The translations under genes were made by a program, and so were the position numbers. A model generated the notes under the pieces. The model did not search any database. It was not told the DNA's origin and saw only the letters and a list, made by a program, of their open reading frames with translations. This document shows positions 1 to 6,158 of a DNA stretch of 9,541 nucleotides, one piece after another (position 1 is the stretch's first letter; each line of letters begins with the position of its first letter). Source of the stretch: an uncultured Eubacteriales bacterium (GTDB taxonomy: Bacteria > Bacillota_A > Clostridia > Lachnospirales > Lachnospiraceae); the NCBI GenBank assembly GCA_902803345.1, contig CADCPV010000355.1, positions 1 to 9,541 on the forward strand, given 5' to 3'.

Positions 1-43
1 AATCCAGAAGGGTCAGAAAATCACGGTTTTTCAGGTTCAGCAT
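1..43 (-). CDS. argF: Ornithine carbamoyltransferase, N-terminal fragment (cut by window edge)
   Basis: Only the first 14 codons are in the window, reading MLNLKNRDFLTLLD. This matches the usual start of anabolic ornithine carbamoyltransferases, where an NLK-x-R-x-FL-x-LLD stretch precedes the carbamoyl-phosphate-binding domain. The enzyme joins carbamoyl phosphate to ornithine to give citrulline in arginine synthesis and works in the cytoplasm as an oligomer. The ATG at 43-41 is preceded by AGGAG six bases upstream, and a strong promoter lies at 76-104, so this is a genuine gene start. The catalytic motifs lie outside the window, so the call depends on a short N-terminus. An aspartate carbamoyltransferase or another carbamoyltransferase is less likely but possible. 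Confidence 0.7.
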   Translation of the reverse strand, partial: MLNLKNRDFLTLLD

Positions 44-75
44 CCTTATCTCCTCTTCAGAAAAGTATGTCAAGT

Positions 76-104
76 ATGATAGACGATTTTTCGCGTTTTG
101 TCTA
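76..104 (-). promoter_or_regulatory. Sigma-A promoter of argF
   Basis: On the minus strand the -35 box is TAGACA (104-99) and the -10 box is TATCAT (81-76), separated by exactly 17 bases. Each box matches consensus at five of six positions. Transcription should start near 69-70, giving a leader of only about 26 bases, too short for a T-box or riboswitch. The heptamer AAGTATG occurs twice in direct orientation at 63-69 and 72-78 (plus-strand reading), straddling the expected start site, and could be an operator. A 7-bp inverted repeat at 118-140 lies just upstream of the -35. Confidence 0.65.
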
Positions 105-735
105 CCCTGAAATTGTCAGAATCCCGTATTTGCGGATTCTGTGCACATATTGTATGTATTACGGGGTTTACTTTTACAGTCTGTATAGAGTTATGCGGCG
201 GCCTCTGATTTTCCTCCGGTTTTTCGGCCCGAAGCTCTTGATTTTGCAAAAAAGCTCTGCTACATTCGCCTTACAGCATCAATCGTCCCGGCGAAAAACA
301 AAGCAGGCCGAGCCGTGCCGATACGGTTTTTGAGTGAAGAAACAAAGCTTTTATTTGATTTCGCCGCCAATGGGATCCGATCAGGGAAAGGTTCTGGCAC
401 GCATACCGGATCATTGCATCACACAAAGATTCCCATCTGTACCAGATCTCTGCAAATCAGGCGCCTGTCATCCGGGGGAGAAAATGGAACCCTGAAAAAG
501 AGCGCATCGATTGTTTTCCGACTGCTTTCACGGTGTATGTAAATGGAAAAGCGCTGTGATCCCGCATCACAGAGAAAAGCATAAATCAGGAAGAAAGAGC
601 GGTCAGCATCCCCTTACGAAAAATCCCGGAGGACGCCTGCGGAGCCCCTCGAAAAAAACGCCGCATCAAGAGGCAGCATAAATATAAGGAGTACATTTGC
701 CGGATACTCGTCGGATATTTATGAAGCTCTGCAGG
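105..735. other. Gene-poor stretch between argF promoter and murA terminator
   Basis: I see no convincing gene here. Two open frames on the plus strand (67-333 and 315-542) lack ribosome sites and resemble nothing I recognise. What can be seen: an inverted repeat AGAATCC/GGATTCT at 118-140, a perfect 10-base palindrome CAGGCGCCTG at 458-467, and a hairpin with 7-bp arms CTGTGAT/ATCACAG at 554-572. On the minus strand a weak hairpin with a seven-T run lies at 652-677. No tRNA or T-box signature was found. It may be a decayed gene, an unrecognised small RNA locus, or plain spacer. Confidence 0.5.
652..677 (-). terminator. Weak back-up terminator downstream of murA
   Basis: Reading the minus strand, GCTGC (677-673) can pair with GCGGC (664-660) through one U-G wobble around an 8-base loop. 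One base then separates it from seven consecutive T (658-652). The stem is only 5 bp, so this is at best a secondary stop for transcripts passing the stronger murA terminator about 60 bases upstream. It may be chance. Confidence 0.3.
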
Positions 736-771
736 AAAAAGCGGCCGCTTCCGGAAAACCGAAGCGGCCGC
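736..771 (-). terminator. Rho-independent terminator of murA
   Basis: Perfect 11-bp arms GCGGCCGCTTC (741-751) and GAAGCGGCCGC (761-771) enclose a 9-base loop. On the minus strand the stem is followed directly by five T (740-736). The hairpin starts 23 bases after the murA stop codon. The GC-rich stem plus T-run on the gene's own strand is the classical intrinsic terminator layout. Confidence 0.9.
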
Positions 772-794
772 GCTGTATTCATCGTAATAATCTG

Positions 795-2096
795 TTAAAC
801 CATTCCTGCCCGAAGGAAGAACTTCCGTGCTTCTTCTTCGGAATCGGCGATGCCGATCGTTCCGCCTAAAAGCTGGAGTTTTTCCACAAAGTCTTCGTAG
901 CCGCGGAGAATGTAGTTGATCTCCTCCACGACGGATTCCCCGTCTGCCGCAAGTGCTGCAATCACCAGAGCTGCTCCGGCCCGAAGATCCGGCGCGACAA
1001 GCTGTGCGCCCCGGAGTTCATGTACGCCGGTAATGATCGCGATATTGCCTTCCACGGAGATATGTGTGCCCATTCTGTTCAGCTCATCGACATACTTGAA
1101 GCGGTTTTCGAAAATCGTTTCGTTGACCGTGCTCGTGCCGTTTGCCGTGGCAAGAACGACAGCGATCTGCGGCTGCATGTCAGTCGGGAAACCGGGATAC
1201 GGCAGCGTCTTGATTTTCGCCGAACGAAGCGGACGGTTTTCTGCGATGACCCGTACCGAATCGTCGTACTCCTGTACCTCACATCCGATTTCACGGAGCT
1301 TCTGGCTGATGCATTCCAGATGTTTCGGAATGACGTTTTTGACAAGTACATTGCCCCGGGTCGCGGCTGCGGCTGCCATAAAGGTGCCGGCCTCGATCTG
1401 GTCCGGGATGACCGAATAATCGGTTCCGTGCAGTTTTTCCACTCCGTCGATCCGGATCACATCAGTACCCGCTCCCTTTATCCGGGCGCCCATGCTGTTC
1501 AGGAAGTTTGCAACGTCGACGACGTGGGGCTCTCTCGCCGCGTTCTCGAGGACCGTGCGTCCTTTCGCGTAAACCGCGGCCATCATGACATTAATCGTTG
1601 CGCCGACTGTAACCGTATCGAAATAGATATTGGCCCCTTGAAGTTCTGAAGCTTCCACGAGCACCATGCTGTTTCTGATACTGGTCTTTGCGCCGAGCGC
1701 TTCAAATCCTTTCAGGTGCTGGTCGATCGGGCGGCTGCCGATCGTGCATCCGCCGGGCAGCGCCACCTCCGCATAGTGATATTTCCCGAGGAGCGCCCCG
1801 AGCATGTAATAGCCTGCGCGCATCCGGCGGATATAGCGGTTGTTGACAACGTAGCTTCGAATGGATCGGCCGTTCATCAGGACCTCATGGCGCGAAAGGC
1901 GTTTAACCTTTGCACCGGTATCGGCGATCGCCTCCAGAAGCGTATTGACGTCGCTCACATCGGGAATATTGCGGACAAATACATCCTCGTCCGCCATAAT
2001 GGAAGCCGCGAGTAAGCCGAGCGCTGCATTTTTCGCGCCGGCAATCGCTGTTTCCCCGTGAAGCGGCGTACCGCCTTTTACTACAAATTCCATCAT
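795..2096 (-). CDS. murA: UDP-N-acetylglucosamine 1-carboxyvinyltransferase (MurA)
   Basis: MurA transfers enolpyruvate from PEP to UDP-GlcNAc, the first committed step of peptidoglycan synthesis, in the cytoplasm. The 433-residue length is normal for this two-lobed EPT-fold enzyme. Visible motifs: the substrate-binding KN pair at 22-23 ([10 protein letters not shown]), the catalytic loop [13 protein letters not shown] with the PEP- and fosfomycin-reactive Cys117, AAREPH near 187-191, the FPTD motif with general-base Asp306, and Arg372 and Arg398 at the usual active-site positions. Cys rather than Asp at 117 predicts fosfomycin sensitivity. Two ATGs are adjacent (2096 and 2093). AAGGA lies four bases before the second, so the protein probably begins MEFVVKGG at 2093. 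It is monocistronic, with its own promoter and terminator. Many Firmicutes carry two paralogues (murA and murZ), and the sequence alone does not say which this is. Confidence 0.96.
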   Translation of the reverse strand: MMEFVVKGGTPLHGETAIAGAKNAALGLLAASIMADEDVFVRNIPDVSDVNTLLEAIADTGAKVKRLSRHEVLMNGRSIRSYVVNNRYIRRMRAGYYMLGALLGKYHYAEVALPGGCTIGSRPIDQHLKGFEALGAKTSIRNSMVLVEASELQGANIYFDTVTVGATINVMMAAVYAKGRTVLENAAREPHVVDVANFLNSMGARIKGAGTDVIRIDGVEKLHGTDYSVIPDQIEAGTFMAAAAATRGNVLVKNVIPKHLECISQKLREIGCEVQEYDDSVRVIAENRPLRSAKIKTLPYPGFPTDMQPQIAVVLATANGTSTVNETIFENRFKYVDELNRMGTHISVEGNIAIITGVHELRGAQLVAPDLRAGAALVIAALAADGESVVEEINYILRGYEDFVEKLQLLGGTIGIADSEEEARKFFLRAGMV

Positions 2097-2116
2097 ATCC
2101 TTCTATGCTCCAATCG

Positions 2117-2132
2117 TCCCGCACCGGCGGGA
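2117..2132 (-). other. Small hairpin in the murA leader
   Basis: TCCCGC and GCGGGA form a 6-bp stem with a 4-base loop, 21 bases upstream of the murA start. It is in the predicted 5' untranslated region, about 50 bases after the inferred transcription start, and does not cover the ribosome site. A role in mRNA stability is possible, but nothing shows it. Confidence 0.35.
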
Positions 2133-2187
2133 AAGAAAAGCAGTTCCCCGTACAGGATCATCTTCCTCTTTTCGGGGGAGTAATCCT

Positions 2188-2216
2188 AATATACCACAAA
2201 GATTCCCCGCTGTAAA
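2188..2216 (-). promoter_or_regulatory. Extended -10 promoter of murA
   Basis: On the minus strand TTTACA (2216-2211) and TATATT (2193-2188) are 17 bases apart, with TGG directly before the -10 (extended -10 motif TGn). The predicted start is near 2181, leaving a leader of about 85 bases. The 11-mer TGTGGTATATT is identical in the promoter of the 110-aa membrane protein gene at 3531-3541. Confidence 0.75.
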
Positions 2217-2284
2217 GAGAAATGTTACAAAATTGTGAAGTTTTTTTCGATCAAGTTACGGATTCGTCCGGAAGCCGTAATGAA

Positions 2285-2851
2285 TTACGCTTTTTTCCTT
2301 ACAGAATAGCCAAAACTCCCGATCGACTCCCCGAGCGGGAAGTACTGTCCGTGCGCATAGGCGACAAGTCCCGCCTGTTCCAGAGAGAGCCTGCCCTTCG
2401 GATCGAGAAGTTTTTCATCCACATCAACTGCGACTACTTCCGCAAGGAACAGATCATGCGAGCCGAGTTCCCGGACTTCCGTCACGCGGCATTCGATATT
2501 GACCGGACTCTCCGAAATCAGCGGTGCGGACACCTTCGATGCGGGTGCTTTTGTGAGTCCCGCTGTTCTGAACTTGTCTTCCGTTTTCCCCGAACGCACG
2601 CCGCAGTAGTCCGCCGCACGCACAAGGTCCTCTGTGACAAGGTTGATCACGAATTCGCCGCTTTCCCGGAGCATTTCATAGGAAAAGCGCTCTTTCCTTA
2701 CCGAGATTGATACCATCGCAGGCGAAGAGCAGACCGTTCCGCACCAGGCGATTGTCAGCACATTGTCCTGCCCGGATTTTCCGCGGACTGTTACGAGAAC
2801 CGCCGGCACCGGCGATAAAATACTGCAGGGTTCCCAGACCTGTTTAGCCAT
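2285..2851 (-). CDS. Flavin reductase family protein (FMN-binding split barrel)
   Basis: This 188-residue protein has the look of the flavin reductase-like, FMN-binding split-barrel family, whose members use NAD(P)H to reduce flavin or act as small flavoproteins. Supporting stretches: NVLTIAWCGTVCSSPAMVSISV (about 30-51), where the flavin phosphate is normally held, GEFVINL (65-71), and GSHDLFLAEVVAV (130-142), a conserved strand pair. The C-terminus GSFGYSVRK is typical of anaerobe members. There is no signal peptide or membrane segment, so it should be cytoplasmic. The ATG at 2851 has AAGGGAG eight bases upstream. It stands alone, 188 bases before murA, and no partner oxygenase or rubredoxin is beside it. 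The substrate cannot be deduced. It could instead be an electron carrier with no free-flavin reductase activity. Confidence 0.85.
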   Translation of the reverse strand: MAKQVWEPCSILSPVPAVLVTVRGKSGQDNVLTIAWCGTVCSSPAMVSISVRKERFSYEMLRESGEFVINLVTEDLVRAADYCGVRSGKTEDKFRTAGLTKAPASKVSAPLISESPVNIECRVTEVRELGSHDLFLAEVVAVDVDEKLLDPKGRLSLEQAGLVAYAHGQYFPLGESIGSFGYSVRKKA

Positions 2852-2950
2852 CTTTGTTTCTCCCTTTGTCGATTCTGTCTATAAATGCAGGGTAATATTT
2901 GAAGCGTTTTGTCTGAATTTACAGTTTGTTATTATGACGTTCATATTTTA

Positions 2951-2979
2951 TTCATATTTATGTCGTATCCTGTATTCAA
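2951..2979 (-). promoter_or_regulatory. Possible promoter of the flavin reductase gene
   Basis: On the minus strand TTGAAT (2979-2974) is followed after 17 bases by TATGAA (2956-2951). The -10 match is only moderate (four of six). The surrounding 2880-3035 is the most AT-rich stretch of the window, so chance boxes are likely. It would give a leader of about 95 bases. Confidence 0.35.
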
Positions 2980-3036
2980 CGAGAACAGAGATAACTTCTT
3001 CATTTGTGGTTGATTTTCTAAATGTTTTTCATAATT

Positions 3037-3071
3037 CCCCCGAGCCTAACCAACTCGGGGGCTCCTCTTTT
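3037..3071 (+). terminator. Hairpin with plus-strand T-run
   Basis: Arms CCCCCGAG (3037-3044) and CTCGGGGG (3054-3061) are perfect 8-bp complements around a 9-base loop. On the plus strand a CT-rich tail ends in four T (3068-3071). On the minus strand, the direction of all the genes, the stem is followed by AATTATG with no T-run. It therefore looks more like a stop for plus-strand transcription, or a bidirectional insulator between the flavin reductase gene and the 110-aa gene. Confidence 0.5.
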
Positions 3072-3082
3072 CACAGGCACAG

Positions 3083-3131
3083 AGAGACTGCCCGGATTTT
3101 CTGGAAGATCCGGGCAGTCTCTTCTCTTTTT
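3083..3131 (+). terminator. Strong hairpin with plus-strand T-run, 3' of the 110-aa gene
   Basis: Perfect 15-bp arms (3083-3097 and 3108-3122, core CTGCCCGGAT/ATCCGGGCAG) enclose a 10-base loop. Read on the plus strand, the tail TTCTC then five T (3127-3131) follows. On the minus strand the hairpin comes 25 bases after the stop of the 110-aa gene, where a terminator is expected, but its downstream sequence there is CTGTGCC with no T-run. It probably protects the 3' end of that mRNA while terminating opposing transcription more efficiently. Confidence 0.6.
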
Positions 3132-3147
3132 ATGAAATACCGGATAA

Positions 3148-3480
3148 TCAGTCGTTCTGATCCTGAACTTCCTCTTCTTCGGGTGCAGCCGTCTCATCTT
3201 CAGGCGCAGCCGTCTCCGCTTCGGTCGCAGTACCTTCAATATCCGCAAAGTCCTGCAGCAGGAATACGGATTCCTCATACATATTTGCCGCATTCTCCGC
3301 GTTCTTCTTCTGCTGGTTGACAATCGTAATCACAATGCCGGTCACAAGGCCGACAACAAGAAGCGCAATCACAGCCCAGACAGCGATCTTACGGATCTTT
3401 GCTGCCCGTTTCTGCTTCGCGATCTCTTCTTTCCGGTTCTTCTTGGATTCTTTGTACTGGTTTACTTTCTGCTGGCTCAT
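3148..3480 (-). CDS. Small single-pass membrane protein of unknown function (110 aa)
   Basis: I do not recognise a characterised function. The layout is clear. Residues 1-31 are highly basic (about 12 Lys/Arg) and probably helical or coiled. Residues 32-54 are one hydrophobic membrane segment (IAVWAVIALLVVGLVTGIVITIV). Residues 55-80 are polar, and 81-110 are very acidic and Ala/Pro-rich with a tandem ETAAPE repeat. By the positive-inside rule the N-terminus is cytoplasmic and the acidic tail external. There is no cleavage site or lipobox, so it should stay anchored. The N-terminal style resembles small uncharacterised proteins I associate with Clostridia, which is recollection, not a search. 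It has its own strong promoter (3531-3559) and AGGCGG eight bases before the ATG. Nothing beside it suggests a partner. Confidence 0.75.
   Translation of the reverse strand: MSQQKVNQYKESKKNRKEEIAKQKRAAKIRKIAVWAVIALLVVGLVTGIVITIVNQQKKNAENAANMYEESVFLLQDFADIEGTATEAETAAPEDETAAPEEEEVQDQND
3176..3217 (-). repeat. 21-bp tandem repeat inside the 110-aa gene
   Basis: Two adjacent 21-base units (3176-3196 and 3197-3217) differ at three positions, and a shorter degenerate third copy follows at 3218-3230. Being a multiple of three, the unit adds seven residues per copy (xETAAPE register) to the acidic external tail without shifting the frame. Copy number may vary between strains. Confidence 0.7.
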
Positions 3481-3507
3481 AAAACCCGCCGCCTTTCATG
3501 ATCTCCT

Positions 3508-3524
3508 GCTGTTTTCGAAACAGC
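3508..3524 (-). promoter_or_regulatory. Inverted repeat at the transcription start of the 110-aa gene
   Basis: GCTGTTT and AAACAGC are perfect 7-bp arms around a 3-base centre. The repeat begins right where transcription should start, seven bases past the -10 box. It could be a repressor operator or a 5'-terminal hairpin that stabilises the mRNA. The ribosome site lies outside it. Confidence 0.45.
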
Positions 3525-3530
3525 CTAAAA

Positions 3531-3559
3531 AATATACCACAGTTTTCAGGGAAAATCAA
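3531..3559 (-). promoter_or_regulatory. Extended -10 promoter of the 110-aa gene
   Basis: On the minus strand TTGATT (3559-3554) and TATATT (3536-3531) are separated by 17 bases, with TGG directly before the -10. Predicted start is near 3524, leaving a leader of about 44 bases. This independent promoter just beyond the 3571-3693 element suggests the gene is not simply the tail of the galE operon. Confidence 0.75.
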
Positions 3560-3570
3560 GTATTATTATT

Positions 3571-3693
3571 CAGGGAAACGCTGATTAGAGCGTTTCCCTG
3601 GCGCCGGATTCGGCTGCGAAGCAGCTTTTTCCTTGCGAATCCGTGTGCATCCGCCGGAGGCTCTAAGGAAACACTGATTCAGTGTTTCCTTAG
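3571..3693. repeat. Palindrome-rich element overlapping the galE stop codon
   Basis: Two perfect hairpins bound this 123-bp segment: 3571-3600 (12-bp arms CAGGGAAACGCT/AGCGTTTCCCTG, 6-base loop) and 3663-3693 (15-bp arms CTAAGGAAACACTGA/TCAGTGTTTCCTTAG, 1-base centre). They share the 13-mer GGAAACRCTGATT, at 3574-3586 and 3667-3679, so they look like diverged copies of each other. Between them GGATTCG (3606-3612) and CGAATCC (3635-3641) enclose a small GCTGC-GAA-GCAGC hairpin. Neither end hairpin has a T-run on the minus strand, so this is not an ordinary terminator. It has the form of a REP- or MITE-like dispersed repeat. Its edge provides the last bases of galE. Confidence 0.55.
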
Positions 3694-4706
3694 TCTCCGT
3701 ATCCGTTCGGGTTGTTTTTCTGCCAGTTCCAGGAATCTGCGCACATCTTCCGAAGGTCGAACTGCGTTTTCCATCCCATTTCCCGGTATGCCTTCGAGGG
3801 ATCCGAATAGTTCACCGGAACGTCGCCCGGGCGCCGCGGCGCAAACCGATAAGGGATCGTCAAATGATTTGCTTCCATGAAGGCATTTACGACATCGAGA
3901 ACACTGTAGCCGGTGCCGGTGCCGAGATTGCAGATGAAAAGCCCCGGGTTCTCCGAAAGCTTCTGAATCGCCGCCACATGGCCGAGCGCAAGGTCCACGA
4001 CATGAATATAGTCGCGGATGCAGGTGCCGTCCGGCGTATCGTAATCGTTTCCGAAAATGCTCAGGATTTCACGTTTTCCGACTGCAACCTGCGTAATGTA
4101 GGGCATCAGGTTATTGGGGATTCCGTTCGGATTCTCGCCGATTGTGCCGCTTTCGTGTGCGCCGATCGGGTTGAAGTAGCGAAGGAGCACCACATTCCAC
4201 TCCGGGTCCGCTTTCTGGATGTCCGAAAGGATCTGCTCCAGCATCGACTTGGTCCAGCCGTAGGGATTCGTGCACTGGCCTTTCGGGCAGTTCTCGGTCA
4301 CCGGAATCTCCTCCGGATCGCCGTAAACCGTCGCGGAAGAGCTGAAAATGATGTCCTTCACGCCGTGGCGGCGCATTACATCCAAAAGCACGAGCGTTCC
4401 GCCGATGTTGTTTTCGTAGTATTCCCAGGGCTTCTGGACGCTTTCGCCGACGGCCTTTAAGCCCGCAAAATGAATCACGCTGTCAATCTGTTCCTTTGCG
4501 AAAACTTCTTCCAAGCCGATCCGGTCGCGGATGTCCGTGAGATAGAACGGTACTTTCTTCCCGGTAATCGCTTCGACGCGGGGAAGCACTTTGGCGCTTG
4601 AATTGCTGAGATTGTCGATAACAACGACATCATACCCGCGGTTCTGAAGTTCCACAACGGTGTGACTGCCGATATAGCCGGCGCCGCCTGTTACAAGAAT
4701 AGCCAT
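3690..4706 (-). CDS. galE: UDP-glucose 4-epimerase (GalE)
   Basis: GalE interconverts UDP-glucose and UDP-galactose through tightly bound NAD and a 4-keto intermediate. It serves the Leloir pathway and supplies galactose for surface glycans. The 338-residue length equals that of the E. coli enzyme. Motifs of an extended short-chain dehydrogenase: Rossmann GGAGYIG (7-13), NAD-ribose contact D31 in [14 protein letters not shown] (122-129) with catalytic Ser124, and Tyr149/Lys153 in NPYGWTK. RRPGD (291-295) binds the nucleotide sugar. Residue 299 is Asn, where E. coli has the gatekeeper Tyr299. Small residues there are known to admit UDP-GlcNAc/GalNAc, so bifunctionality is inferred. The gene starts 12 bases after purB. 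TAAGGGAG fuses the purB stop with the galE ribosome site, indicating translational coupling. No galK or galT is nearby. Confidence 0.95.
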   Translation of the reverse strand: MAILVTGGAGYIGSHTVVELQNRGYDVVVIDNLSNSSAKVLPRVEAITGKKVPFYLTDIRDRIGLEEVFAKEQIDSVIHFAGLKAVGESVQKPWEYYENNIGGTLVLLDVMRRHGVKDIIFSSSATVYGDPEEIPVTENCPKGQCTNPYGWTKSMLEQILSDIQKADPEWNVVLLRYFNPIGAHESGTIGENPNGIPNNLMPYITQVAVGKREILSIFGNDYDTPDGTCIRDYIHVVDLALGHVAAIQKLSENPGLFICNLGTGTGYSVLDVVNAFMEANHLTIPYRFAPRRPGDVPVNYSDPSKAYREMGWKTQFDLRKMCADSWNWQKNNPNGYGD

Positions 4707-4718
4707 AATCAGTCTCCC

Positions 4719-6158
4719 TTATACCGTAATTTCCGCCGTCAAAGACAGCGCGTCCGGATTTGCCCGAAGGATCGGGCGGACAATTTTTTTCAGGAATTCC
4801 GCGGTCTGAAGATCCGCGGCGCCGATATACTTTTTCGGATTTAGAAGCGAATCGATTTCCTCCTGGCTGATACCGAATGCCGGATCCTCCGCGATCAGCT
4901 GCAGCAGGTTGTTGTCAAGACCTTCTTCCTTCACGCGTCTTCCTGCCTCCATCGAGAGCCGGCGGATCCGCTCATGCAGCTCCTGCCGGTCGCCGCCGCG
5001 CTTCACCGCATCCATCAGGATATTCTCGGTCGCCATGAACGGAAGTTCCTCCATCAGGTGCCGCTCGATCTGCTTCGGATAAACCTTCATGCCGTCCGTG
5101 ATATTCAGATACAGATCGAGGATCCCGTCGCAGGCGAGGAACCCTTCCGCAACCGAAAGCCGCTTGTTCGCGGAGTCGTCAAGCGTCCGCTCCAGCCACT
5201 GCGTGGAGCTCACGATCATCGGATTCATGAGGTTGGAGATTACGAAATCCGCGAGGCTTCCCATCCGCTCCGAACGCATCGGATTCCGTTTGTATGCCAT
5301 CGCGGAAGACCCGATCTGGCCCTTTTCAAAAGGCTCCTCAAGCTCCTTTTTATGCTGCAGGAGCCGGAGGTCGTTCGAGAACTTGTGCGCGGACTGTGCA
5401 ATTCCCGCGATGACAGAGAGCACCCGGCTGTCGATTTTCCGCGAATAGGTCTGCCCGGAAACTGCATAGACGCCCGGGAAATCCATCTTTTTCGCGATCA
5501 GCTCGTCCAGCTTCTTTACTTTTTTGTAATCGCCCTCGAAAAGCTCCATGAAGGAAGCCTGAGTGCCGGTCGTACCCTTCGACCCTAAAAGCCGAAGGGA
5601 ATTGATCACATAGTCAAGATCCGCAAGGTCCATCACGAGGTCCTGGATCCACAGTGTTGCGCGCTTTCCGACGGTCGTCGGCTGCGCCGCCTGGAAATGT
5701 GTGAACCCGAGCGTCGGAAGGTCCTTGTACTCCTCCGCGAATTTCGCAAGCTGTGCGATCACGGCGATGACTTTCTTCCGGAGGAGCCGAAGGCCGTCGC
5801 GCATGAGAATCAGATCGGTGTTGTCGCCGACATAGCAGCTCGTCGCGCCGAGGTGAATTATGCCCTTTGCTTTCGGGCACTGCACTCCGTAGGCATAGAC
5901 CTGCGCCATAACGTCGTGGCGGACTTCTTTCTCGCGCTCGGCCGCTACATCAAGATTGAGGTCGTAAATATGCGCGCGAAGCTCCTCGATCTGCTCTTCC
6001 GTCACCGGAAGCCCCAGCTCGTTCTCCGCCTCCGCAAGCGCCACCCAGAGTTTCCGGAAAGTCGTGAATTTCCGGTCCTGGGAGAAAATCTCCTGCATTT
6101 CCCGGGAAGCGTAGCGCCCCGAGAGCGGGCTGTCGTAGATATCAGTCCTCTGTGTCAT
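4719..6158 (-). CDS. purB: Adenylosuccinate lyase (PurB)
   Basis: PurB cleaves fumarate from SAICAR and from adenylosuccinate, so it acts twice in AMP synthesis. It is a cytoplasmic homotetramer of the fumarase/aspartase fold. At 479 residues this is the long bacterial form, somewhat larger than E. coli PurB (456). Motifs: RHDVMAQVYAYG (80-91), HLGATSCYVGDNTD (102-115), THFQAAQPTTVGKR (153-166) and the flexible signature loop QIGSSAMAYKRNPMRSER (281-298), which carries the catalytic Ser at 284/285. Ala157 stands where many relatives have Pro (THFQPAQ), probably harmless. The ATG at 6158 overlaps the end of the exonuclease gene by 17 bases. An AAAGGA ribosome site lies 13 bases upstream and a nearer AAGAG three bases upstream. 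The gene is separated from other pur genes here and sits in a mixed operon. Confidence 0.96.
   Translation of the reverse strand: MTQRTDIYDSPLSGRYASREMQEIFSQDRKFTTFRKLWVALAEAENELGLPVTEEQIEELRAHIYDLNLDVAAEREKEVRHDVMAQVYAYGVQCPKAKGIIHLGATSCYVGDNTDLILMRDGLRLLRKKVIAVIAQLAKFAEEYKDLPTLGFTHFQAAQPTTVGKRATLWIQDLVMDLADLDYVINSLRLLGSKGTTGTQASFMELFEGDYKKVKKLDELIAKKMDFPGVYAVSGQTYSRKIDSRVLSVIAGIAQSAHKFSNDLRLLQHKKELEEPFEKGQIGSSAMAYKRNPMRSERMGSLADFVISNLMNPMIVSSTQWLERTLDDSANKRLSVAEGFLACDGILDLYLNITDGMKVYPKQIERHLMEELPFMATENILMDAVKRGGDRQELHERIRRLSMEAGRRVKEEGLDNNLLQLIAEDPAFGISQEEIDSLLNPKKYIGAADLQTAEFLKKIVRPILRANPDALSLTAEITV

Noticed and set aside
67..333. Plus-strand open frame of 88 codons
   Set aside because: No ribosome site before its ATG, it overlaps the argF promoter, and its composition (Tyr/Phe/Arg-rich) matches no family I recognise.
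315..542. Plus-strand open frame of 75 codons starting at GTG
   Set aside because: No ribosome site, no recognisable motif, and it lies in a stretch with scattered hairpins.
916..1649. Long plus-strand open frames opposite murA, and similar ones opposite galE, purB and the desulfurase
   Set aside because: These are frame shadows of GC-rich coding sequence. They have no ribosome sites or domains, and the opposite strand codes for well-conserved enzymes.
2256..2280. Terminator after the flavin reductase gene
   Set aside because: A 6-bp TTACGG/CCGTAA stem is present, but on the minus strand it is followed by an A-run, not a T-run, so termination is not supported.
2763..3320. Plus-strand open frame of 185 codons
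   Set aside because: It runs antisense through the flavin reductase start, the AT-rich gap, two hairpins and the end of the 110-aa gene. No domain is visible and it has no ribosome site.
3389..3499. Short minus-strand frame (36 codons) starting in the leader of the 110-aa gene, after AGGAG
   Set aside because: The AGGAG-to-ATG spacing is only three bases, and the frame overlaps the real gene in another register with no recognisable product.
3663..3693. Simple terminator of galE
   Set aside because: The hairpin is perfect but includes the stop codon, and no T-run follows on the minus strand. It fits better as part of the 3571-3693 repeat-like element.
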